Origin: an uncultured Pseudoteredinibacter sp.
GTDB taxonomy: Bacteria > Pseudomonadota > Gammaproteobacteria > Pseudomonadales > Cellvibrionaceae
Assembly (NCBI RefSeq): GCF_947500695.1
Contig: NZ_CANMSS010000010.1
Coordinates: 1-64,000, forward strand
Direction: 5' to 3'
Length of the DNA stretch: 64,000 bases
The notes below the pieces were generated by a model that was not told the origin of the DNA, made no database searches, and saw nothing but the letters and a program-made list of their open reading frames with translations. Shown piece after piece: positions 34,389 through 41,573 of this stretch. The position numbers were made by a program, and so were the translations under genes. Position 1 is the stretch's first letter, and each line of letters starts with the position of its first letter.

Positions 34389-34811
34389 ATGGGTACTGGA
34401 GCTATAAAGGTATGTGAACGGTTTGAGCAATCCGCAGAAGATGTTTGGGCTGCGATTACTCAGGTCGATGCAATGCGAAGCTGGTTATTCGCAGAACTAA
34501 TTGCGTTTGAAGCGAGGGGTGGTTTTAAAACAGAGTTCAATGTTCATCTCGATGGGAAGGATTTTCTACACCAGTGGGAAGTGTTGGAGGTGATACCCCG
34601 TCGAAAATTAGTCTATAGTTGGCGTTACAAAGGGTATCCAGGCGACTCTAGTGTCACGTGGTTATTGGATGAGCGTAAATCTGCAACCGAATTACAGTTT
34701 ACCCACGAAGGTCATGAGTCCATTACTGGTGATGATCTGTTTAGTTATAACAATAGCTTGGCAGGCTGGCGTTATCTAATTGGGCAAAGCCTTAAAGATT
34801 ACTTAAGCTAA
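34389..34811 (+). CDS. SRPBCC (AHSA1-like) domain protein
   Basis: A 140-residue protein of the START/Bet v1 superfamily, AHSA1-like branch. Sequence marks are FEQSAEDVWAAITQVDAMRSWL at the N terminus, EVLEVIPRRKLVYSWRYKGYPGDSSVTW in the middle strands, and the C-terminal helix SLAGWRYLIGQSLKDYL. The family binds hydrophobic ligands; the specific role is unknown. I chose ATG 34389; a TTG at 34374 overlapping the previous gene is an alternative. It is the last gene before the nitrate locus. Confidence 0.8.
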   Translation: MGTGAIKVCERFEQSAEDVWAAITQVDAMRSWLFAELIAFEARGGFKTEFNVHLDGKDFLHQWEVLEVIPRRKLVYSWRYKGYPGDSSVTWLLDERKSATELQFTHEGHESITGDDLFSYNNSLAGWRYLIGQSLKDYLS

Positions 34812-34988
34812 ACTTTCAGGCTTTTCCACCTCTTTATTATCGTAGCTATAGTTTTCAGCTAACCTTTATAGGGCAATTTTTCTTTCCTCGCCCTTTTTCT
34901 GTGCTCCTCTCTAAATATTTTAATATCTGCTGACGGATAAATCCTAGTTGCGCGCTGCTTTAGCGAAAAAAGCGATAGCAAGGCTACT

Positions 34989-35004
34989 TGGAACGAACCT
35001 TGCT
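34989..35004 (+). promoter_or_regulatory. Sigma-54 promoter of nasTS
   Basis: TGGAACGAACCTTGCT matches the sigma-54 consensus TGGCACGRNNNTTGCW at 15 of 16 positions, with the essential GG and GC at the correct 10-bp spacing. It lies 42 bp upstream of the nasT start, which would place transcription start near 35015. No clear NtrC dyad was seen in the 170 bp upstream. Confidence 0.75.
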
Positions 35005-35046
35005 GTGTGGCTGGCTAGAAGCTGTTAGATAAAGTGAGAAACGAAA

Positions 35047-35640
35047 ATGTCCGTAGCCAAAGCCACCAAGGTGTTGTTGATCGAACGAGATCAAGCAAAA
35101 GCCAAAGTGGTACTCGAAGCATTGGATTGCTCTAGCTATGACGTTAAGCATCTAAGCTGTATTGGAATTTCCCTGCTAAAGGAGATTGATCATGCAGAGC
35201 CTGATCTCATTCTTATGGACGTGGAGTCTCCGAGTAGAGATGTCATCGAAAATCTAAATTATATTTCGCAGTTGAATCCCAAACCTGTGGTTATGTTCTC
35301 TGAAGATGAGGATCAAAACACCATTTCAGAATTGGTGAAATCTGGTGTGAGCGCCTATGTCATTGGGGATGTGAATGCTGAAAGAGTTCGTTCAGTAATA
35401 AGTGTAGCAATTGCAAGATTTCAAGAGTTTCAACAGCTAAAAAATGAGCTGAAGCAAACCAAGAATCTGCTGAATGGCCAAAAGGTCATTAACAAGGCCA
35501 AAACCTGGCTAATGACGAAGAAGCAGCTGAGTGAAGAGCAGGCCTATCACCGCATGAGAAAGATGGCGATGGATAATGGTCAAAAGGTGGAAGAAGTGGC
35601 CAAAAATATTTTATCTATCGCTTCGGTGTTAGAGGACTAG
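35047..35640 (+). CDS. nasT: ANTAR-domain response regulator / antiterminator NasT
   Basis: A 197-residue RNA-binding antiterminator. Residues about 7-120 form a receiver domain with aspartate at D58 (LILMDV). A coiled coil follows (about 125-145), and the ANTAR domain occupies about 130-192 (AKTWLMTKKQLSEEQAYHRMRKMAMDNGQKVEEVAKNILS). NasT binds two-hairpin leader RNAs and prevents termination; NasS holds it inactive when nitrate is absent. It is followed 17 bp later by nasS, and has a sigma-54 promoter upstream. The order nasT then nasS and the leader at 36837-37065 support the call. Confidence 0.93.
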   Translation: MSVAKATKVLLIERDQAKAKVVLEALDCSSYDVKHLSCIGISLLKEIDHAEPDLILMDVESPSRDVIENLNYISQLNPKPVVMFSEDEDQNTISELVKSGVSAYVIGDVNAERVRSVISVAIARFQEFQQLKNELKQTKNLLNGQKVINKAKTWLMTKKQLSEEQAYHRMRKMAMDNGQKVEEVAKNILSIASVLED

Positions 35641-35657
35641 TAAACGGAGAATCCAAA

Positions 35658-36716
35658 TTGACTGAAAAATCTGTATTGCAGCTAGGTATTATGCCATTGA
35701 GTGATAGCGCCCCATTTGTCGTCGCGCAGGAATGTGGCTTTTTCAATCGGTATGGGCTTGAAGTGCAGCTTTGTATGCAGAATTCATGGTCTACCCTGAG
35801 GGAAAAACTCTATGCTGGAATACTCGACGCTGCTCAGCTATTAGCGCCCATGCCGCTAGCTGAAAATATTAAGCTTAACGAGGGCCCTCGGCTTATTACG
35901 CCCATGGTGCTCAGTCGCAATGGGAACGCTATCTCTATTTCACATGATCTACAGCATGAGATATGTCGCCTCAATGGCAAAACAGAGTTGCTGCAGCCGT
36001 TATCGGCGAGAGTATTGGAAAAGCTGCTGGCCGAAGATGGCGAGCGCTGCTTACGCTTTGCTGCGGTTCATCCTTATAGCTGCCACTATTATCAATTATT
36101 AAGTTGGTTTAGAAGCTTTGATGTTTCCTTGGAAAGAATCGAGATCATTATTTTACCACCATCACAGATGGTGACAGCTTTGCAGTGCGGTGATATTGAT
36201 GGCTTTTGCGTTAGTAGTCCGTGGAACACCAAGGCCGTTCGGAGTGGCAATGCATGCACGGTGTTGACAGCTACTGATATCTGGCCCAGTTTCCCAGAAA
36301 AAGTACTGGGTTTGCTTGACTGTTGGTATGAAAGCAAGCCAGACACTTGTTATGCATTGATGGCTGCATTGCGGGATAGTTGTCAGTGGTTAAGCAGTAG
36401 CGCCAATCGATTGGAGGCGGCGCGGATTTTATCACGTCAAGATTATTTGGATTTGTCTTTAGATGTGGTGGCGCCATCATTGCTTGGGGCTAGTTTGGGC
36501 AATGCGCAAAAGCAAGCTCGCCAGGTCCCGCAGTATAATCAATTTCTTACTATCGAAAACCGATCAGATTTCAGTCCGTTGGCCTCCTACGGTGACTGGC
36601 TATTGGTGCAAATGCAAAGAGCAGGTCAAATAAAAAGTCGAGATGACTTTTCTGATGTCGTAGGAAGGGCCTATCGTGAAGACATTTATGAGCGGGCTTG
36701 GGAGGTTTATGCCTGA
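35658..36716 (+). CDS. nasS: Nitrate sensor NasS (NrtA-like)
   Basis: A 352-residue cytoplasmic protein related to the nitrate-binding protein NrtA but lacking a signal peptide, as expected for the NasT partner. Marks are LGIMPLSDSAPFVVAQECGFFNRYGLEVQLCMQNSWSTLREKLYAG and PPSQMVTALQCGDIDGFCVSSPWNTKAV. It should bind nitrate or nitrite and release NasT for antitermination. The start is a TTG with GGAG about 8 nt upstream; the frame begins exactly where the family homology starts. It is probably co-transcribed with nasT. Confidence 0.92.
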   Translation: MTEKSVLQLGIMPLSDSAPFVVAQECGFFNRYGLEVQLCMQNSWSTLREKLYAGILDAAQLLAPMPLAENIKLNEGPRLITPMVLSRNGNAISISHDLQHEICRLNGKTELLQPLSARVLEKLLAEDGERCLRFAAVHPYSCHYYQLLSWFRSFDVSLERIEIIILPPSQMVTALQCGDIDGFCVSSPWNTKAVRSGNACTVLTATDIWPSFPEKVLGLLDCWYESKPDTCYALMAALRDSCQWLSSSANRLEAARILSRQDYLDLSLDVVAPSLLGASLGNAQKQARQVPQYNQFLTIENRSDFSPLASYGDWLLVQMQRAGQIKSRDDFSDVVGRAYREDIYERAWEVYA

Positions 36717-36729
36717 TACTTGTGCGACA

Positions 36730-36746
36730 TGCACAGTGTTGGTTCA
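36730..36746 (+). promoter_or_regulatory. NtrC-like binding dyad upstream of the nitrate operon
   Basis: TGCACAGTGTTGGTTCA matches the TGCAC-N7-GTGCA pattern of NtrC sites with one mismatch in the right half. Its centre lies about 100 bp upstream of the start point predicted from the sigma-54 promoter at 36811, a normal distance for an enhancer. A further inverted pair TGTGC/GCACA overlaps its left end (36721-36735). Confidence 0.6.
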
Positions 36747-36810
36747 AAATTAGCTCATGTATCTAAGTAAAGTTTGATAAGAATCAGCAAAATCGGGGGT
36801 TTAGAAAAGT

Positions 36811-36826
36811 TGGCATCGACTTTGCA
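36811..36826 (+). promoter_or_regulatory. Sigma-54 promoter of the nitrate operon
   Basis: TGGCATCGACTTTGCA carries the essential GG and GC of sigma-54 promoters at the correct spacing and matches TGGCACGRNNNTTGCW at all but two defined positions. Transcription would begin near 36837 and give a leader of about 230 nt before nrtA. Confidence 0.75.
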
Positions 36827-36856
36827 AATCTAATAATTATCTCATGATGTTTATAA

Positions 36857-36975
36857 TCACAACGAGTGTGAAGAGAGAGCCAAGTCTTTATTGACCTGGT
36901 TTAACTCTACTAAACAGGCCGCTACAGACGAAAGAAACTTAGTGTGCAAATGAGCTAAAGCTACAACGTTGTAGT
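36857..36975 (+). ncRNA. Candidate two-hairpin NasT (ANTAR) antitermination leader
   Basis: Hairpin one (36857-36871) has a 5-bp stem TCACA/TGTGA closing ACGAG. Hairpin two (36960-36975) has CTAC/GTAG closing the hexaloop AACGTT, with A at position 1 and G at position 4 as in ANTAR target loops. Both hairpins share ACAACG. They precede an intrinsic terminator (37008-37054) in the leader of the nitrate operon, next to nasTS. The first loop does not fit a six-base loop exactly, so this part of the call is tentative. Confidence 0.5.
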
Positions 36976-37007
36976 GCATTCACAGTCTTACGATATTTCG
37001 GCATCGA

Positions 37008-37054
37008 AGCCCGCAGAACACCATCCTTGGTGATGTTCTGTGGGCTTTTTTTTT
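37008..37054 (+). terminator. Leader terminator upstream of nrtA
   Basis: A 13-bp stem (37008-37020 with 37034-37046, one G-U pair) with an inner loop of 13 nt, followed by nine T residues (37046-37054). The T run directly abuts GGAG, the ribosome binding site of nrtA. A terminator in a leader, not at a gene end, is the expected target of NasT antitermination. Confidence 0.9.
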
Positions 37055-37065
37055 GGAGAATTTAT

Positions 37066-38445
37066 ATGTTACTTAAACAGTTGAGTCGCTTGGTGAAAAG
37101 TGCCGCAATTATTGGTGGCGCTTGTTTTGCGGCAAACAGTGCAGTGGCACAAAAGCTAGGCTACCCAGAAAAAGAAGAGTTGCGCTTTGGTTTTATTAAG
37201 TTAACGGATATGGCGCCAATAGCCATTGCTTATGAAAAAGGTTACTTCGAGGACGAAGGGCTATATGTCACCATCGAGGCGCAAGCCAACTGGAAAGTTC
37301 TACTAGATGGTGTGATTGATGGACGCTTAGACGGTGCCCACATGCTAGCTGGACAGCCTATTGCGGCAACCATTGGTTATGGTACGAAAGCCAATATCAT
37401 TACTCCATTTTCCATGGACTTAAACGGTAATGGCATCACCGTTTCCAATGAAATTTGGAAACAAATGAAGCCCAATATTCCGAAAATGGCCGATGGCAGG
37501 CCTCAGCATCCGATTAAGGCGGATGCCTTAAAGCCAGTGGTGGATAAATATAATGCAGCTGGAAAGCCCTTTAATATGGGGATGGTGTTCCCAGTTTCCA
37601 CCCACAACTATGAATTACGTTACTGGCTTGCCGCTGGCGGTATTCATCCTGGATTTTATGCGCCGCACAAAGGTGACACCTCGGGGAAAATTGATGCTGA
37701 GGCTTTACTATCAGTAACACCACCGCCGCAAATGCCAGCCACCTTAGAAGCGGGAACCATCTATGGCTATTGCGTAGGTGAGCCTTGGAATCAGCAGGCT
37801 GTGTTTAAAGGTATTGGTGTTCCAGTTATCACTGATTATGAAATTTGGAAAAACAACCCTGAGAAGGTCTTCGGTATTACTGAAGCTTTTGCAGAGAAAT
37901 ACCCCAATACCACTATACGCTTAACGCGCGCGCTGATTCGCGCCGCAAAATGGTTAGATGAAAACAATAATGCTAATCGCCCGGAAGCGGTAAAAATTCT
38001 GTCGCAGTCGAATTACGTTGGTGCCGACTATGATGTGATTGCCAATAGCATGACGGGTACTTTCGAATATGAAAAAGGCGATAAGCGAAAGGTGCCCGAC
38101 TTCAATGTGTTTTTCCGCTATAACGCGACCTATCCATATTACTCTGATGCGATTTGGTATTTAACCCAGATGCGCCGTTGGGGGCAGATCAGCGAAGACA
38201 AACCTGACAGTTGGTACAAAGATATTGCCAGGAAAGTCTATCGCCCAGATATCTACCAAAAAGCAGCTGAATCGTTGATCGACGAAAAATTGGCTATGGC
38301 CTCAGAGTTTCCTGATTTTTCAAACGAGACAGGTTTTCGTGCGCCACAAAAGCACTTTATCGATAACTTAGTTTACGACGGTAATACGCCGAACGACTAC
38401 ATCAATAAATTTACGATTGGCTTGAAACAAGGCGATGCCCTATAG
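37066..38445 (+). CDS. nrtA: Nitrate ABC transporter substrate-binding protein
   Basis: A 459-residue periplasmic nitrate/nitrite-binding protein of the NrtA/NasF family. Residues 1-28 form a signal peptide (cleavage near AVA-QK). Family stretches are LRFGFIKLTDMAPIAIAYEKGYFEDEGLYV, DGAHMLAGQPIAATIGYG, and YGYCVGEPWNQQAVFKGIG. The start ATG 37066 follows GGAG by 7 nt, right after the T run of the leader terminator; an upstream frame that reads through the terminator is not credible. It heads the operon nrtABD-porin-nirBD-nasA-cobA. Confidence 0.95.
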   Translation: MLLKQLSRLVKSAAIIGGACFAANSAVAQKLGYPEKEELRFGFIKLTDMAPIAIAYEKGYFEDEGLYVTIEAQANWKVLLDGVIDGRLDGAHMLAGQPIAATIGYGTKANIITPFSMDLNGNGITVSNEIWKQMKPNIPKMADGRPQHPIKADALKPVVDKYNAAGKPFNMGMVFPVSTHNYELRYWLAAGGIHPGFYAPHKGDTSGKIDAEALLSVTPPPQMPATLEAGTIYGYCVGEPWNQQAVFKGIGVPVITDYEIWKNNPEKVFGITEAFAEKYPNTTIRLTRALIRAAKWLDENNNANRPEAVKILSQSNYVGADYDVIANSMTGTFEYEKGDKRKVPDFNVFFRYNATYPYYSDAIWYLTQMRRWGQISEDKPDSWYKDIARKVYRPDIYQKAAESLIDEKLAMASEFPDFSNETGFRAPQKHFIDNLVYDGNTPNDYINKFTIGLKQGDAL

Positions 38446-38485
38446 GGCGCGCTGTAATGTCTCGATAAATGTGGGTGGGCACACT

Positions 38486-39484
38486 ATGATTTCGGTAATT
38501 CGCCAGTTGACGCAAGACGGTGAGGAGCGGTTCTGCTTTGCTCTGGTACTTGCTCTATTTCAAAATTTTTTAAAGGCACTGCTACTGCCGGGCTTGGGTA
38601 TTGTGGGCTTTTTATTGTTGTGGTCGATGGCCGCTAGCAGCATCAATACCTCCTTAGGCGCGTTTCCAGGGCCGAAGGCAGTTGCTGAACAGTTGCAAAA
38701 TCTCTATCTCGAGCATCAACAAGAGCGTGAGAAAGAAGCCGCGTTTTATCAGCGACAAGAAGAACGCAATGCCAAGCGTTTAGCTCAAGATCCAAATTAC
38801 TCTGCGAAGATTAGGCCTTATACGGGTAAGGAAACCTTTCTGGATCAAATCGCTACCAGCTTAATTACTGTAATGAGTGGCTTTCTTTTGGCGGTGCTTG
38901 TTGCGATTCCGCTAGGCATTGCCATTGGTTTAAGTGAGAAGCTCAACACCGCGGTTAACCCAGTGATACAAATTTTTAGGCCGGTCTCGCCGCTGGCCTG
39001 GTTGCCTTTGGTAACTATGGTGGTAAGTGCGGTTTATGTCAGTTCAGATCCTATGTTTGCTAAATCCTTTATCGTTTCTTTGGTTACGGTAACGCTCTGT
39101 TGTCTTTGGCCCATGGTGATCAATACCTCGGTGGGTGTGGCATCGCTGAACAAAGATTGGGTCAATGTCAGTAAGGTTTTGCGTTTGCCGGCGTTCAGTC
39201 ATGTTAGAAAGATTGTTATACCTGCTTCTATTCCTGCGATATTTACCGGCATGCGTTTATCGCTGGGTATTGCTTGGATGGTGCTTATCGCTGCAGAAAT
39301 GCTGGCGCAGAATCCGGGACTGGGCAAGTTTGTTTGGGATGAGTTTCAAAATGGCAGTTCACAATCTCTGAGTCGGATTATGACCGCTGTTCTGGTGATT
39401 GGCGTTATCGGATTTTTATTAGATCGCAGTATGTTGCAACTGCAGCGCGCCTTGTCTTGGGATAAATCAACGGAGTTAAGGTAA
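38486..39484 (+). CDS. nrtB: Nitrate ABC transporter permease
   Basis: A 332-residue inner-membrane permease of the NrtB family with about six helices. The N-terminal helix is followed by a hydrophilic charged loop (about residues 70-120, ERNAKRLAQDPNYS) before the core helices. The EAA-type coupling loop lies near VNVSKVLRLPAFSHVRKIVIPASIPAIFTGMRL. I chose ATG 38486; ATG 38435 overlaps the nrtA end by 11 bp and would add 17 residues. The gene overlaps nrtD by one base (TAATG). Confidence 0.9.
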   Translation: MISVIRQLTQDGEERFCFALVLALFQNFLKALLLPGLGIVGFLLLWSMAASSINTSLGAFPGPKAVAEQLQNLYLEHQQEREKEAAFYQRQEERNAKRLAQDPNYSAKIRPYTGKETFLDQIATSLITVMSGFLLAVLVAIPLGIAIGLSEKLNTAVNPVIQIFRPVSPLAWLPLVTMVVSAVYVSSDPMFAKSFIVSLVTVTLCCLWPMVINTSVGVASLNKDWVNVSKVLRLPAFSHVRKIVIPASIPAIFTGMRLSLGIAWMVLIAAEMLAQNPGLGKFVWDEFQNGSSQSLSRIMTAVLVIGVIGFLLDRSMLQLQRALSWDKSTELR

Positions 39485-40320
39485 TGCAAGCGTTTCTAGA
39501 TATCAGCAATATCGACATGGTGTTCCCTACGCCTAAAGGAGACTTTACTGCGCTTAAATCGGTCGACTTAAAAATCAAGCAAGGTGAATTTATTTCACTG
39601 ATTGGTCATTCAGGCTGCGGAAAATCAACCGTGTTAAATGTGGTGGCGGGTTTGTATCAAGCCAGTATGGGGGGCGTCATTTTAGATGGTAAAGAGGTCA
39701 ACGAACCGGGCCCAGAGCGTGCGGTAGTGTTCCAAAATCACTCTTTGCTGCCCTGGCTTACGGCCTACGAAAATGTCGAGCTGGCGGTAAAACAAGTTTT
39801 TGCCGGCAAGATGAGTAAAGCCGAAATGGCCGAGTGGATCGAGCATAACTTGCGCTTAGTGCATATGGAGCACGCCATGCATAAAAGGCCCGATGAAATA
39901 TCTGGGGGCATGAAGCAGCGTGTTGGAATCGCAAGGGCCTTGTCTATGCAGCCGCAGGTGCTGTTGATGGATGAGCCCTTTGGTGCGCTGGACGCCTTAA
40001 CTCGCGCGCATATGCAAGATTCACTAATGGAAATCCAGGATGAGCTCAATAATACCGTGATCATGATTACCCATGATGTAGATGAGGCCGTATTGCTTTC
40101 TGATCGCATCGTTATGATGACTAATGGGCCAGCAGCAACCATCGGTGAAATTCTAGAAGTCAATCTCGAGCGGCCACGCAATCGCCTGGCACTAGCCGAA
40201 GATCGTGAATACAACCATCTTCGCTCAGCAGTGCTAACGTTTCTATATGAGAAACAACGAAAAGTAGAGCCAATTAAAGCCAAGGATAAATCCAGGGTAG
40301 CTCTTAGCAATGCTTCATGA
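39484..40320 (+). CDS. nrtD: Nitrate ABC transporter ATP-binding protein
   Basis: A 278-residue ABC ATPase that energises nitrate uptake with nrtB. Walker A is GHSGCGKST (near residue 41), the signature is SGGMKQR (near 140), and Walker B is VLLMDEPFG (near 160), with the H-loop histidine in MITHDVDEA. There is no fused NrtA-like C-terminal domain, so it corresponds to the NrtD or NasD type. It shares one base with the end of nrtB. Confidence 0.94.
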   Translation: MQAFLDISNIDMVFPTPKGDFTALKSVDLKIKQGEFISLIGHSGCGKSTVLNVVAGLYQASMGGVILDGKEVNEPGPERAVVFQNHSLLPWLTAYENVELAVKQVFAGKMSKAEMAEWIEHNLRLVHMEHAMHKRPDEISGGMKQRVGIARALSMQPQVLLMDEPFGALDALTRAHMQDSLMEIQDELNNTVIMITHDVDEAVLLSDRIVMMTNGPAATIGEILEVNLERPRNRLALAEDREYNHLRSAVLTFLYEKQRKVEPIKAKDKSRVALSNAS

Positions 40321-40340
40321 TGAAAAATTAGGAATCCATT

Positions 40341-41534
40341 ATGCAACAGATCAAGAATGTAAAATCAAAGTGCTTGCTGTCTGTATTGGCCAGTGTGTGC
40401 AGTGTCAATGTAATAGCTGAAGAGATTGTCAAAGCCAATATTGATATGCGCATGCGTTATGAGAGTGTCGACCAGAGCAATGCCCTGCAAGATGCAGATG
40501 CCTTGACTTTGCGAACGCGAGTCAGTGTTAGCACAAAGGTAGTTGAAGGGTTTTCGGCGCATATTGACATGGAAGACTCTCGATCTCTATTTGGCGTGGA
40601 CGATTACAATAATACCCTTGGGGATAATCGTCAGTTTTCCGTGATTGCTGATCCGGAAACCACAGAGGTCGATCAGGCATTTGTGCAATACAAAAACAAA
40701 GGCTTCAAAGCAAAAGTTGGTCGGCAAGTAATGACCTATGATGGTCATCGTTTCGTTGGGCATGTGGGCTTTAGACAAGATAGGCAAACCTTTGATGGGC
40801 TCAGTCTGTCTTATCAAGCCAATAAAGACCTCAGCTTAAATTATGCCTATATCGGCAAGCGCAATCGTATTTTTTCTGATGAAAAAGATATTGATTCAAA
40901 AGATCACTTGATCAACATCGCCTATCAAACATCCATCGGTAAGCTTGTGGCCTATAGCTATATGCTCGAACTTGATCAAGGTAATGGCGCCACTAATGAC
41001 AGTTATGGCTTTAGCTTTAAAGGTAAGCAAAGCTTCGATGACATAAAGTTTCTCTACGATCTGGAATACGCAACGCAAACTCAAAAGGCCGCCGGCTCAG
41101 ATTTCGATGCAGATTATCAAAAGCTTGAGCTGGGAGTGCAGGCATCAGGCCTTACGGCAAAATTGGGTTATGAGCTTTTAGGCTCTGACGGCGGGCAATA
41201 TGGTTTCTCAACGCCGCTTGCTACGCTGCACAAATTTAATGGCTGGACAGATCAATTCCTTGGGACCCCAAAGCAAGGCCTAGAAGACGTGTATGTGTCG
41301 CTGGCAGGTAAAGTCGATAGCGCGAAATGGATGGTGGTTTATCACGATTTCTCTGCTGATGAATCGAGCCCTGGGCTTAATGATCTAGGTAGCGAGCTAG
41401 GCGTTCAAGTGGTGATGCCCTTCGCAAAGAAATATTCAGTGGGCCTCAAATACGCGACTTATGAAGCCGGTGATGTAGCTGCTGGAAAAGTTGATACCGA
41501 TAAATTATGGCTGTGGCTTGGCGCTAAATTCTAA
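40341..41534 (+). CDS. Outer-membrane porin, alginate-export-like, in nitrate operon
   Basis: A 397-residue outer-membrane beta-barrel. Residues 1-26 are a signal peptide (cleavage near VIA-EE). The rest shows alternating amphipathic strands, and the C terminus ends in aromatic phenylalanine (LWLWLGAKF) as barrels do. The pattern RYESVDQSNALQDADALTLRTRVSVSTK and KVGRQVMTYDGHRFVGHVGFRQD fits the alginate_exp porin family. Its place between the ABC uptake genes and nirB suggests it lets nitrate through the outer membrane; this is inference from context. It is 20 bp after nrtD. Confidence 0.8.
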   Translation: MQQIKNVKSKCLLSVLASVCSVNVIAEEIVKANIDMRMRYESVDQSNALQDADALTLRTRVSVSTKVVEGFSAHIDMEDSRSLFGVDDYNNTLGDNRQFSVIADPETTEVDQAFVQYKNKGFKAKVGRQVMTYDGHRFVGHVGFRQDRQTFDGLSLSYQANKDLSLNYAYIGKRNRIFSDEKDIDSKDHLINIAYQTSIGKLVAYSYMLELDQGNGATNDSYGFSFKGKQSFDDIKFLYDLEYATQTQKAAGSDFDADYQKLELGVQASGLTAKLGYELLGSDGGQYGFSTPLATLHKFNGWTDQFLGTPKQGLEDVYVSLAGKVDSAKWMVVYHDFSADESSPGLNDLGSELGVQVVMPFAKKYSVGLKYATYEAGDVAAGKVDTDKLWLWLGAKF

Positions 41535-41573
41535 AGCCAGAAACCGCAAAAGAAATTTAGCCTGGGAGTAAAC

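Noticed and set aside
36895..36918. CCTG...CAGG hairpin in the nitrate leader as an ANTAR target
   Set aside because: Its loop has seven bases and no G at the fourth position, so it does not fit the ANTAR loop rule.
39765..40346. Minus-strand open frame of 193 codons over nrtD
   Set aside because: Shadow of the ABC ATPase gene, whose motifs are all intact on the plus strand.
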